64,000 bases of DNA. Origin: Crossiella sp. CA-258035 (GTDB taxonomy: Bacteria; Actinomycetota; Actinomycetes; Mycobacteriales; Pseudonocardiaceae). The translations under genes were made by a program, and so were the position numbers. The stretch spans positions 4,558,001 to 4,622,000 of the forward strand of contig NZ_CP116413.1 in assembly GCF_030064675.1 (NCBI RefSeq), read 5' to 3'. The notes under the pieces are model-generated. The model was not told the DNA's origin and searched no databases. It worked only from the letters and a program-made list of their open reading frames with translations. Positions 1 to 7,400 of this stretch are shown here, piece after piece; position 1 is the first letter of the stretch, and the number at the start of each line of letters is the position of its first letter.

Positions 1-596
1 GTCCACTCGTAGGCCTTGTGGTCGCGGTTCAGGTCGATCAGCGAGACCGCGGAGATGCTCACCGTCGCGGTGTGCCCGCCGTGGGTGGCCAGCGCCCGCG
101 CCACCGGCTCGGCCGGTCCAGCGGTGTTGGAGTAGCCCAGCGAGACGTGCGCGCGGAATCCTTCCTCAGGCTCGGGCACGTTGTCCTGGCCCCACACGTC
201 GCCGATAGCCGCGCGGATCTCCAGCCGTAGCTTGGCGAGCGAGTGCAGCGGGAGCGCTGGCATCTGGACTCCCTCGGGGTCGACCTGGGCCGGGCCGAGG
301 GTGGCGGTGATCGGCTCCAGTTCGGCGCAGCGCCGTTGGGCCGCGGCCACGATCCGGTCGACGTCGTCCCTGGCCACCTCGTCGGTGAACCCGATGCCCT
401 GCAACGTCAGGTGCAACCACCGCACCGGGATGGGATCCAGCACCGGCAGCAGGGCCAGCACCGGCTCGTAGTCGGCGACGAGCCGCTGCGCGTCCGGCTG
501 GTCGGCGAAGGTCACGTGCCAGGTGTAGAAGGAGCGGCCAACTCGCCAACCGGGTCGCCACCACCAGTGGTCGCGCATCGGCTCCAGTTCGGACAC
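1..596 (-). CDS. 2'-5' RNA ligase family (2H phosphoesterase), 3' end cut by window edge
   Basis: Translation on the minus strand gives a 2H phosphoesterase-like protein starting VSELEPMRDHWWWRPGW. Both signature motifs are visible: HLTLQGIGFT in the N-terminal half and HVSLGYSN in the C-terminal half, matching the paired HxT/S motifs of the LigT/2'-5' RNA ligase superfamily. This superfamily acts on 2',3'-cyclic or 2'-5' nucleotide phosphodiesters; the substrate here cannot be told. I chose GTG 594-596 because GGGAGG lies 7 nt upstream; an in-frame ATG at 576-578 is the alternative. It begins 17 nt after the stop of the upstream TPR gene on the same strand, so the two are probably cotranscribed. 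The C-terminus lies outside the window. Confidence 0.8.
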   Translation of the reverse strand, partial: MSELEPMRDHWWWRPGWRVGRSFYTWHVTFADQPDAQRLVADYEPVLALLPVLDPIPVRWLHLTLQGIGFTDEVARDDVDRIVAAAQRRCAELEPITATLGPAQVDPEGVQMPALPLHSLAKLRLEIRAAIGDVWGQDNVPEPEEGFRAHVSLGYSNTAGPAEPVARALATHGGHTATVSISAVSLIDLNRDHKAYEW

Positions 597-612
597 CTGC
601 TCGCCTCCCGGG

Positions 613-1608
613 CTATGTGGTCAGTTCCTTGATCACCGTCTCACGGCGGAAGTCGACGATGGAACCCCGCACCCGGCCGGCCACCGCCCCGGGCATGCCG
701 GTCACCATCTCGTCGACCTCCCGCACGCGGTGCAGCAGCGGATGGATGCGGTGTTCGGGCGCGGTCTCCAGCACCGGGGCGAGCGAGTTCTCCGCATTGC
801 CGATGTCTCCGAGCACCAGGTGCGCCTTGACCTGCTGAAGCCGCATCATGCGCTCCGAACCGCGGTTGCGCAGGTGGTCCGGCGCGGCCTCGAACGCGGC
901 CACCGCCCGGTCGGCCTGCTCCAGCGCCCGCGGCGCCTGCCCGAGCGCCAACTCGGCGTCCGACCACAGCGATCCGGCGCGATCCACGGAGCAGGTGAAC
1001 GGACCGTCCAGCTCGTTCTCAACACGCTCGGCCCCGTTGGCGGCAAGCTCGGCCTGGCGCAACGCGACGAGGGCACCGTTCTGGTCCCCGGCTCGTGCGA
1101 GATCCATCGCGAGCGCGCTCGACAGGTACAGGCGCGCCGTGCCGATCCCGGCGTACCGCAGGCCCTCGGCGGCGTGTCCGGCCGCACCGAGGTAGTCCCG
1201 CTGCCAGAAGGCCGTGGTGTGGCGCGTGGCCGCCACCCAGGCGCGCAGCGGGTTGTAGTCGGCGCGATCAGCGCACACCCAGGCCACCCGGGCGTGGGTC
1301 TCGGCCGCGCCGAGCTGGCCCAGGTCGACCGACATCCAGGCCAGCATGGTCAGCGACCAGCCCGCGGCGGCATACAACTCTTGGCTCTGCTGCGGGGTCT
1401 GGTGGCCATCGAGCAGGGTGAACGCCCGGTCGCGCAACGCCTTCGTGCGGGCGAACAACGGCAGGGTCGGTTCCTTGAGGTAGGCCCGCGCTACCTGCCG
1501 CACGTCGGAGTGCAACTCCTGGATGGTGAACTCGCCGACGTTGGTGGATTCCGCCCAGGACAGGAACCGCACGGACTCGTCGGCCGCGCTCATCAGCACC
1601 TCCTCCAC
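613..1608 (-). CDS. XRE-regulator-type TPR protein lacking its HTH domain
   Basis: The 331 residues are all-helical and resemble the C-terminal ligand or TPR region of actinomycete XRE-family regulators (EEVLMSAADESVRFLSWAESTNVGE, then repeated helical hairpins). Such regulators normally run to about 400-430 residues and begin with an XRE helix-turn-helix. Here the same frame is open upstream only to a TAA at 1792-1794. That extension reads like a post-HTH linker (RRVAGGAGLLGAATDADLGFRP), and no HTH is present. GTG 1606-1608 is the longest sensible start. The gene is either a 5'-truncated remnant or a stand-alone TPR protein; I favour a remnant. It sits 17 nt before the 2H phosphoesterase gene. 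Confidence 0.6.
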   Translation of the reverse strand: MEEVLMSAADESVRFLSWAESTNVGEFTIQELHSDVRQVARAYLKEPTLPLFARTKALRDRAFTLLDGHQTPQQSQELYAAAGWSLTMLAWMSVDLGQLGAAETHARVAWVCADRADYNPLRAWVAATRHTTAFWQRDYLGAAGHAAEGLRYAGIGTARLYLSSALAMDLARAGDQNGALVALRQAELAANGAERVENELDGPFTCSVDRAGSLWSDAELALGQAPRALEQADRAVAAFEAAPDHLRNRGSERMMRLQQVKAHLVLGDIGNAENSLAPVLETAPEHRIHPLLHRVREVDEMVTGMPGAVAGRVRGSIVDFRRETVIKELTT

Positions 1609-1794
1609 CAGCTGCGGGCCGGCGTGCTGGCAGGCGGGCGAGGTGCAGGACCGCGTTCGCCGGCGACTGGGCCGGAACCCGAGGTCGGCGTCCGTGGCCG
1701 CGCCCAGCAGTCCGGCGCCTCCAGCGACCCGCCGTGACGTGCCCCGTTGTCCGGCTCGCGCGGACCTGACTCCGTTGGCCCAGTTGGTTACTTA

Positions 1795-1978
1795 CCGTGA
1801 TCAGCCGGCGGGGCGCGGCAAAATGCCGCGCCCCTCAACAGCACGACGGCCAAGGCCGCCGAAGAAAAGATATGGGCCCAACGGCCCATACCACCATCAA
1901 CCTGGTGGTCGCGCCGCAGCAGGTAGGAGCTGGTCGGGGACGCTGTGCTCGGGGTTCATGCCGAGATAGTTCCGCACG
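1795..1978. other. intergenic segment with two perfect hairpins
   Basis: No gene is seen in these 184 bases. They hold two perfect inverted repeats: an 11-bp stem with an AAA loop at 1810-1834 (GGGGCGCGGCA and its complement) and an 8-bp stem with a 4-nt loop at 1871-1890 (TATGGGCC and its complement). The segment lies downstream of the minus-strand gene ending at 1979 and just upstream of the HTH-less regulator remnant. The first hairpin would serve as a transcription terminator for the replication-relaxation-like gene; there is no U-tract. Confidence 0.5.
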
Positions 1979-3049
1979 TCACCTCGGCGGTGGCACCGGC
2001 GTGGCTTCGCCTCCGATTCCCCACCCGGTCAGCTGACGGGTGAGGGTGGCCGGGGTGACCACGGCGGCCCGGAACGCTGATCGACAACTCGGTTCGGCCA
2101 GCACATCGGCGAGTGCGTTGACCCGGCCCGGAGTGCGGCGCTCGCTCAGGACCGCGACGTGTACGGCGTCGGGGGGAAGGAGGCCCGCCAGCTGCCGCAG
2201 CCGGCGGACGTGGCGCACAAGTCCGTCGTACCGGCCGTTGCGCTCGGCCTCGATCGCCACCAGCACCCGGCGGTCCGCGAGCTGGAAGCTGACCAGGGCG
2301 TCAGGGACGATCCATGCTGGCCCTCCGGCGTCGTCGAGCCGGCAGCGGCGGGCGATCCGAAGGACGCCGACCAGCGTCGGCCAGTCGGCGAGCAGCCGCT
2401 CAACACCCGCAGCGAGCAGCCGGTCATGCTCCCGGTCCTGCCGCCGAGGGTGACGGGGGACGGGGCTGGCCGTGGCGGCAGCGACCGCGCGGGCACACCG
2501 GCGGCCTCGCTCGGTCAGCTCCCACCTGCCGCGCCGCACCGCGGTGTCAGCGATCCACCCGGCCTGCCGCCATTCCTGGACCACACCGCGCACGTCGACC
2601 TCGCGCACCAGCCGACCCCATGCCCCGGCCAGCGCGATGGCCTCCCGGGACAGGGCCGGAACCTCGTGCTGGCCCCGCGCCTGCAACGCCAAGGCAAGCG
2701 CCCGGCGGGCTACCTCTCGGCCCGGTGCGGTCCACGGCGGCGCGAACCTCGGAGTCTTCTCGACCGAGTGCGCGCCCAGCTGGGTGAGTCGGATTGGCCG
2801 AGCTGGCCGACCAGGCGAACCGTCCCGGGCCAGCCACCGCACCTGGCACATCCGTCGCACCAGGCGGTGACCCGGCGCCGACGAGCGGCAGCACCGATCG
2901 AGGGTGGCGAGCAACTGGGCGTCGATCCAGCCGAACTCGCTCAACGCCCACCACACCGGCAGCCACTCACCACTGATCGCGGGGTGCGGCTCCGTCTCCA
3001 CGAGTCCGATACGGACGGCCGTCCGCAGGGCCTCACCCCGCACGAGCAT
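1979..3049 (-). CDS. replication-relaxation-like protein (winged helix plus nuclease-like fold)
   Basis: This protein is about 356 residues. The N-terminal half has winged-helix-like stretches (LPVWWALSEFGWIDAQLLATL; WELTERGRRCARAV). The C-terminal half carries EHDRLLAAGVERLLADW followed by PDALVSFQLADRRVLVAIEAERNGRY, a pattern seen in actinobacterial replication-relaxation proteins and reminiscent of a PD-(D/E)xK core (PD...EAE). Such proteins are typical of plasmids and integrative conjugative elements, which fits the divergent ParA/ParB-like genes. The frame stays open to 3343 but would overlap parA, so I place the start at ATG 3047-3049 (or GTG 3056-3058). No strong ribosome binding site is seen. 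The family assignment is from pattern only. Confidence 0.5.
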   Translation of the reverse strand: MLVRGEALRTAVRIGLVETEPHPAISGEWLPVWWALSEFGWIDAQLLATLDRCCRSSAPGHRLVRRMCQVRWLARDGSPGRPARPIRLTQLGAHSVEKTPRFAPPWTAPGREVARRALALALQARGQHEVPALSREAIALAGAWGRLVREVDVRGVVQEWRQAGWIADTAVRRGRWELTERGRRCARAVAAATASPVPRHPRRQDREHDRLLAAGVERLLADWPTLVGVLRIARRCRLDDAGGPAWIVPDALVSFQLADRRVLVAIEAERNGRYDGLVRHVRRLRQLAGLLPPDAVHVAVLSERRTPGRVNALADVLAEPSCRSAFRAAVVTPATLTRQLTGWGIGGEATPVPPPR

Positions 3050-3143
3050 CTCTCGCACACCGCAGGTAGTCGAGTGGTGCCACGTGGGCCGTGGCAGTCC
3101 CGACGTCCTTAAGAGGGGGCCGCATCGACGTCGAGGAGCCACG

Positions 3144-3884
3144 GTGGGCATGCCAAAGATCATCTTGGTGACGAAGTTCAAGGGCGGGGTCGGAGCCACC
3201 CACGCGTGCGCGCTACTGGCGCACGGTCTGGCCGTCGGCGACCCGACGCTGTACGCGGATCTCGAACCCCAGGGCGACGGCGCACAGATCCTGGCTGTAC
3301 CTCTCGGTGCCGCCGGGACGGTCAAGGACTTCGTGTTCAACACTCGGCCGCACGCCGAGGTGCTACGCGAGATCCCGACCTCGGCCCGCGGCTACTACGT
3401 CGCGCCCGACCCGGAACTCAACCGCCCAACCGGACTGCCGCTGTACGACCCGGACCGGCTGCGGCGGGCCGCCGACAGCGCCGGGATCACCTGGGTCGTG
3501 GTGGACGCCGTGAAGTTGCCGGACCCGCGGACGCTGGCGGTGCTCGCCGGCGCGGACCTGGTGCTGTGCGTTGTCGCCAACGCCTTCGGCATCCGCACCC
3601 TCGCCCACGGACACGCGCAGCTGGCCCGGCGGGCGCGGCCCGGCGCCGTGTTCACCCTCGTCGACCGGATCCGCAAGGACCGCAGCGAGATGCTGCTGCT
3701 GGATGACCTGGTCGGACATCCCGACTTTGCGCGGTTCCGCTTGTGCCCCGTCCACATTGGACACGACGGCTGGGTCGCACACGCGGTTCGGCACCGCCGC
3801 AGCCCCTTCGCCGTAGGCAATGCCCAAGCTACCCACCACGCCTCCGCCGAGCTGGCCGCGTGGGTCCGAGGCAGGCTGGCATGA
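3144..3884 (+). CDS. ParA/MinD-like ATPase with degenerate P-loop
   Basis: This 246-residue SIMIBI-class protein begins (V)GMPKIILVTKFKGGVGATHACALLAHG. The deviant Walker A motif of ParA proteins is KGGxGK[T/S]; here it reads KGGVGAT, so the signature lysine is kept but the lysine before Thr is Ala. Later segments fit the family: TLYADLEPQGDG (Walker A' region), ITWVVVDAVKLPD and ADLVLCVVANAFGIRTL. The GTG at 3144 has GAGGAG 5 nt upstream; ATG 3150 is the alternative. It overlaps the ParB-like gene by ATGA (3881-3884), so the pair is translationally coupled. Probable origin is a plasmid or ICE partition module. ATP hydrolysis is doubtful given the missing lysine. Confidence 0.75.
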   Translation: MGMPKIILVTKFKGGVGATHACALLAHGLAVGDPTLYADLEPQGDGAQILAVPLGAAGTVKDFVFNTRPHAEVLREIPTSARGYYVAPDPELNRPTGLPLYDPDRLRRAADSAGITWVVVDAVKLPDPRTLAVLAGADLVLCVVANAFGIRTLAHGHAQLARRARPGAVFTLVDRIRKDRSEMLLLDDLVGHPDFARFRLCPVHIGHDGWVAHAVRHRRSPFAVGNAQATHHASAELAAWVRGRLA

Positions 3885-4858
3885 ACCCGTTGCTGGACAA
3901 CTTGGAGGACAGGGACGGCAGTTCGGCGCTCGGTGAGCTCGGGGAAGCCGACGACGACCGCGTGGCCGTCCCGATCCCGCTGGCTGCCATCACGCGCTGC
4001 ATCCAGGTTTGCGGTGTCGACGCGAGCGAGGAGGACATCGCCGAGCTGGCGGCCAACATCGAGGACGTAGGGCTGCTGCACCCAGTCGAGGTCAACTCGA
4101 ACGGCGACGGCACCTACACCTTGGTCAAGGGCAACAGCCGCCGCCTGGCCCACCTCCAGCTCGGCAAGGAGACCATCCCGGCCTTCGTGGACCCGAGGCC
4201 CTCCACGGAGGAACTCCTGGCCGAGTTCATCCGGGCGCAGGCATCGGAGAACGCACACCGCAAACACCTGACGATCTTGGAGACCCTGAACACCATCAAC
4301 CGCCTCACCGAGCCGCCGTGCTCGTGCAGCCGCAACCAGGTCGGCCGGATCATGCGGTTGCCGTACACCACGCTCTAGCGCTACTGGCGCGTCCACCGCA
4401 CACTCAGGGACCGCGGCCTGGCGTGGCTGCCCGAGGTCCGCCAGTGGCTGAACACGCCGAACGCCACCTGGCTGGCCGCCGCGGCCTTTGCCGCCGACCG
4501 CAACCTGGAACGCACGTTCGCCGCGACCGGCGAGCTGCCCGACCCGGTGTCGACTGGCCTCGCAGCCGAGACGCCGCCGGAACCGGTGGGGGCACCCGAA
4601 CAGGGGGACCAGTTGGCCCCCCTTGACACGCCCACGCCGCAGCAGCCGCAGGCCCGCACTCGCGATTCAACGAGCTCGACCAAGCCACAGACTGGCCGGA
4701 CCACCGAGCTCCCCGACCGCGGCCGCAGACTGTGGCGACGGCTCCAGCGGTTGCTGGACGAGCTGCACTCCGTCGCAGCCGAGCTGCCTCCCGAACTGCG
4801 GCAGGAAATCAGCACGGCGCTCATCGCGAGTGCGAGCCAACTGGACCCGTCCGAATAA
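3881..4858 (+). pseudogene. ParB/Spo0J-like partition protein interrupted by an amber codon
   Basis: The first 165 codons (3881-4378) encode a ParB N-terminal domain: IPLAAITRCIQV, EEDIAELAANIEDVGLLHPVEV, TYTLVKGNSRRLAHLQLG and ENAHRKHLTILE, corresponding to ParB boxes I and II. The frame then meets TAG at 4376-4378, but stays open in the same frame for another 160 codons. That second part reads RYWRVHRTLRDRGLAWLPEVRQWL, a Pro/Gln-rich linker, and a helical C-terminus ending at 4856-4858. A protein of about 325 residues is normal for the family. It is therefore a single gene with one nonsense codon (mutation, readthrough or sequencing error). The N-terminal half alone would lack most of the DNA-binding and dimer regions. 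Confidence 0.7.
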
Positions 4859-4895
4859 CGACCGGTTCTTTCCTTTTAATGGCGAGGAGAACGCT

Positions 4896-5102
4896 GTGTT
4901 CGCTGTCCTAATTGGTCTTCTTATACCGGGCGGAGCCCAGTGGCATGCGCACCGATTCTGGGCAGGGGCCGCCTTCCTCGGCTGTGCGGTGACCGTCGCC
5001 CTGTTCGCATACCAGCGGTTCGGCTGGCCAACCCTCTTGGTGGTCCCGGCGCTGGCGCTGGTTGAGCAGTGGGCTGCCCAGCGCGGGAAGCGCGTTACCT
5101 GA
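4896..5102 (+). CDS. small two-helix membrane protein
   Basis: This 68-residue protein starts VFAVLIGLLIPGGAQWHAHRFWAGAAFLG and continues with a second hydrophobic stretch (WPTLLVVPALALVEQWAA). The LLIPGGAQWHxxRFWAG pattern recalls the Pro-Gly-Gly turn of TM2-type small membrane proteins, but the length and register differ, so this is only a resemblance. GTG 4896-4898 has AGGAGA at 4885-4890, a good spacing. It follows the ParB-like gene by 37 nt on the same strand and may belong to the same operon. Confidence 0.6.
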   Translation: MFAVLIGLLIPGGAQWHAHRFWAGAAFLGCAVTVALFAYQRFGWPTLLVVPALALVEQWAAQRGKRVT

Positions 5103-5301
5103 GCCGCTGCCCGCGGTTCGGCCGCGAGCTTGCACCTCGACAGTTCCACAGCGTGCCCAGCAACGGCGCCGACCGGATCGTTCAGACGCTCCATGCCAAG
5201 GGAGCAACCTCTACCTATCTCGAAGGTGGTGGCAGACCCCTGGCGCCTGCCCGGGGCGTCCATCGCGACGACCGGGACGGCCCTGGCTCGCCAGGGAAAC
5301 C

Positions 5302-6015
5302 ATGCAGGACAACGACCAAACCACGTTCAGCCTAAGTCAGTTCCAGCAGTCCGTGAGAAACTCGTGCCTGCTACGCGGGCTCGATGAGGAGCAGGTCGAG
5401 TTGTTGGCGGCCGAGATGATGACGATCTCGGTGCCAGCAGGAAGCACCATCTACCGAGAGGGCGAACCCGCAGACGACCTCTACGTGGTCGCTGCTGGCA
5501 AGGTCAAGATCAGTCAGTACCTGGGTAAAAAAGCCTGGCAACTGAAGGATCTGCTGGGGCCGGGCGAGATGTTCGGTTCCGGGATCGAGCTCGACCGCGG
5601 TCTTCGTACTGCGACGGCGACCGCGGCCACCGGCGGCATCGTGTGGTGTATCCGTTACTCCACACTGGACAAGTGGACCGCCCAGGAGCCGGAGATCCGG
5701 CGGGAGATGCAGGCCGAGATGTCGCGACGCGCGATGAACCACCGGAACAGGCGCGACGACCAGGTCACGCTGAGCGTCGCGGCCAGGTTGGCGAAGTTGT
5801 TCCTGGACATGGGAAAACGCTTCGGCACGCCAGTGGGCGAGGCGATCAGCCTCAAGCACCACCTGAGCCACGTCGAACTGGGTGACCTCATCGGAGCCAG
5901 CCGCACGGCGGTGCACGGCGCGATGGCGGAGCTCGTTCGGAACAAGCTCATCTCGCAGCGACGCCATGGGGCCGACCTGCTCGACCTCCAGGCGTTGGCC
6001 CGCCTGGCAGATTGA
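5302..6015 (+). CDS. Crp/Fnr-family transcriptional regulator (first of tandem pair)
   Basis: This 237-residue protein has a cyclic-nucleotide-binding-type beta-barrel (ISVPAGSTIYREGEPADDLYVVAAGKVKIS, about residues 45-80), a dimerisation helix, and a Crp-type winged HTH near the C-terminus (HHLSHVELGDLIGASRTAVHGAMAELVRNKLI). The cysteine arrangement of FNR-type iron-sulfur sensors is not seen. The ligand is unknown. ATG 5302 is preceded by a weak GGGAA. The next gene, a paralog of identical length, starts 11 nt downstream, so the two are probably cotranscribed and may heterodimerise. Confidence 0.85.
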   Translation: MQDNDQTTFSLSQFQQSVRNSCLLRGLDEEQVELLAAEMMTISVPAGSTIYREGEPADDLYVVAAGKVKISQYLGKKAWQLKDLLGPGEMFGSGIELDRGLRTATATAATGGIVWCIRYSTLDKWTAQEPEIRREMQAEMSRRAMNHRNRRDDQVTLSVAARLAKLFLDMGKRFGTPVGEAISLKHHLSHVELGDLIGASRTAVHGAMAELVRNKLISQRRHGADLLDLQALARLAD

Positions 6016-6026
6016 GCGGTGCCGCC

Positions 6027-6740
6027 ATGGAGATCATCGACCGCAACGGCCTCGTGCCGGTCCCGCTGAACCACAGGGTGACCTCGTCCTGCCTGTTCCG
6101 CAGCCTCAGTCCCGCCCAAGCGAGCGAGCTGCGACGGGAGATGCGGTTCACCGCCTACGAGCCGGGTGAGCCGATGTTCCTCGAAGGTGAGGAGCACGAC
6201 CGGGTTCACCTCATCTGCTCAGGGAGGGTGAAGCTGAGCCGGACGGTCGAGGAGCAGTCGCACTACCTGCGTGCGCTCGTCGGAGCGGGCGACTTCGCCG
6301 GCCTGCCGCTGCACCTGGACTCCGGACCACGGGACATGAACGCGATCCCGGCAACGGAGGTGATGGCGGCCAGCATCAGTTGCGAGGAGTTGCGATCCTG
6401 GTGCCTGTGGGTACCGGCGATCGGCCTGGATCTCGCCCGCGAGCGACATGCCCGTGCTCGCGAATTCGAGCTCCGCGCGCTGCACCTGGCGCTGCACGAC
6501 ACTGCGGCTCGCCTGGCCCGGTTGCTGATCGCCCTGGCGGAGCGCTTCGGCGCCACCGTCGACGGCGTTCTCCGGGTTGAGCACCAGTTGACCCAGGAGG
6601 AGCTGGCCCAGTTGATCGGATGCAGCAGGGAGACCGCCTGCAAGTCGATCCAGCACTTCGTGACGCGGGGCTGGATCCGTGTGACTGACGACGGTGTGCA
6701 CGTGCTTCAGCCATTGCAGCTCTTGCGACGGGCGCGCTGA
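6027..6740 (+). CDS. Crp/Fnr-family transcriptional regulator (second of tandem pair)
   Basis: This 237-residue regulator is of the same family as the gene before it but clearly diverged. It has an effector barrel (FTAYEPGEPMFLEGEEHDRVHLICSGRVKLSRTV) and a C-terminal HTH (HQLTQEELAQLIGCSRETACKSIQHFVTRGWI). I placed the start at ATG 6027; a TTG at 6012 overlapping the previous stop is possible. A strong hairpin follows at 6758-6795, closing the two-gene unit. Targets are unknown; the next genes downstream are the secreted protein block. Confidence 0.85.
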   Translation: MEIIDRNGLVPVPLNHRVTSSCLFRSLSPAQASELRREMRFTAYEPGEPMFLEGEEHDRVHLICSGRVKLSRTVEEQSHYLRALVGAGDFAGLPLHLDSGPRDMNAIPATEVMAASISCEELRSWCLWVPAIGLDLARERHARAREFELRALHLALHDTAARLARLLIALAERFGATVDGVLRVEHQLTQEELAQLIGCSRETACKSIQHFVTRGWIRVTDDGVHVLQPLQLLRRAR

Positions 6741-6757
6741 CCGAACGGTTGAGGTCA

Positions 6758-6795
6758 GGGGCACCGGAGTCCGCGACGCGCGGCTCCGGTGCCCC
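6758..6795 (+). terminator. intrinsic-type terminator after the Crp/Fnr pair
   Basis: A perfect 12-bp stem (GGGGCACCGGAG and its complement) has a 14-nt loop, 18 nt after the stop of the second regulator. It is followed by TTCCT rather than a true U-run, as is usual in high-GC actinomycetes. Confidence 0.7.
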
Positions 6796-7400
6796 TTCCT
6801 CCGCAACTTCCGTGATCCCGGCAGATGTCCAGTTGTTGTCGGCGCTGGCTGGAATACGGGCGCAGTCCCACTCTGGCGCGGTTAGCCTCGTAAGGAGAGG
6901 CCTGATCACCAGGGGCAGGCCATCTGTGCGAGCCCAGGGATGCTGAAGTTCCCTTGCGAGCGCCTGCGCGGTGATCATGATTAACTCACGTTACAGCTTG
7001 TGGCGATGTACACAGATTTCCTGCGGGATTGCAGGGTGAGGTGGTCTGCATCTAGCCTTCTGCGAGGCACGGGCAGCTCGACAGGTCGCGCCGCCAACGG
7101 GGATTGCAGGGGGGATTGGTTCTGATGCAGTTTTTGTGTGCACGTCTGCTGAATATGTCTTTTCGTCGCGCTGCCTGCAGTTCTGGCCATAGCGTGGACC
7201 GACAGGCTTATTTTGCCGGTCTCCGAGTGTTTCACTCATTCCGAGGAAATCCTCGTTAACAGCGCGCGGGAATTGTGATGTCATTTCTTCCCGTCGCGCG
7301 TCAGCTGGCTGTCATTGTCGCCAGCTCCGATGGCCTATCAGGGCACTAACTTATGTCAATGTGGCTGTCATTGTGCAGCGCACCGGCGGATAGGAAAGCA
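6796..7400. other. long intergenic region, AT-richer than its surroundings
   Basis: I see no credible gene in about 600 bases on either strand. Base composition from about 6960 to 7400 is visibly lower in GC than the flanking genes (ATGATTAACTC, TATTTTGCCGG, TTCACTCATTCC). This is compatible with a promoter or regulatory region for the secreted pseudoprotease gene at 7401, or with transferred DNA. No certain promoter box can be assigned. Confidence 0.4.

Noticed and set aside
1871-1890. Palindrome TATGGGCC-CAAC-GGCCCATA as a plasmid origin or CRISPR-like unit
   Set aside because: Single copy, no iterons or spacers around it; best treated as a hairpin only.
6376-6978. 200-codon minus-strand frame partly filling the 6741-6978 gap
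   Set aside because: Ser/Arg-rich shadow extending from the Crp/Fnr gene; no domain and no ribosome site.
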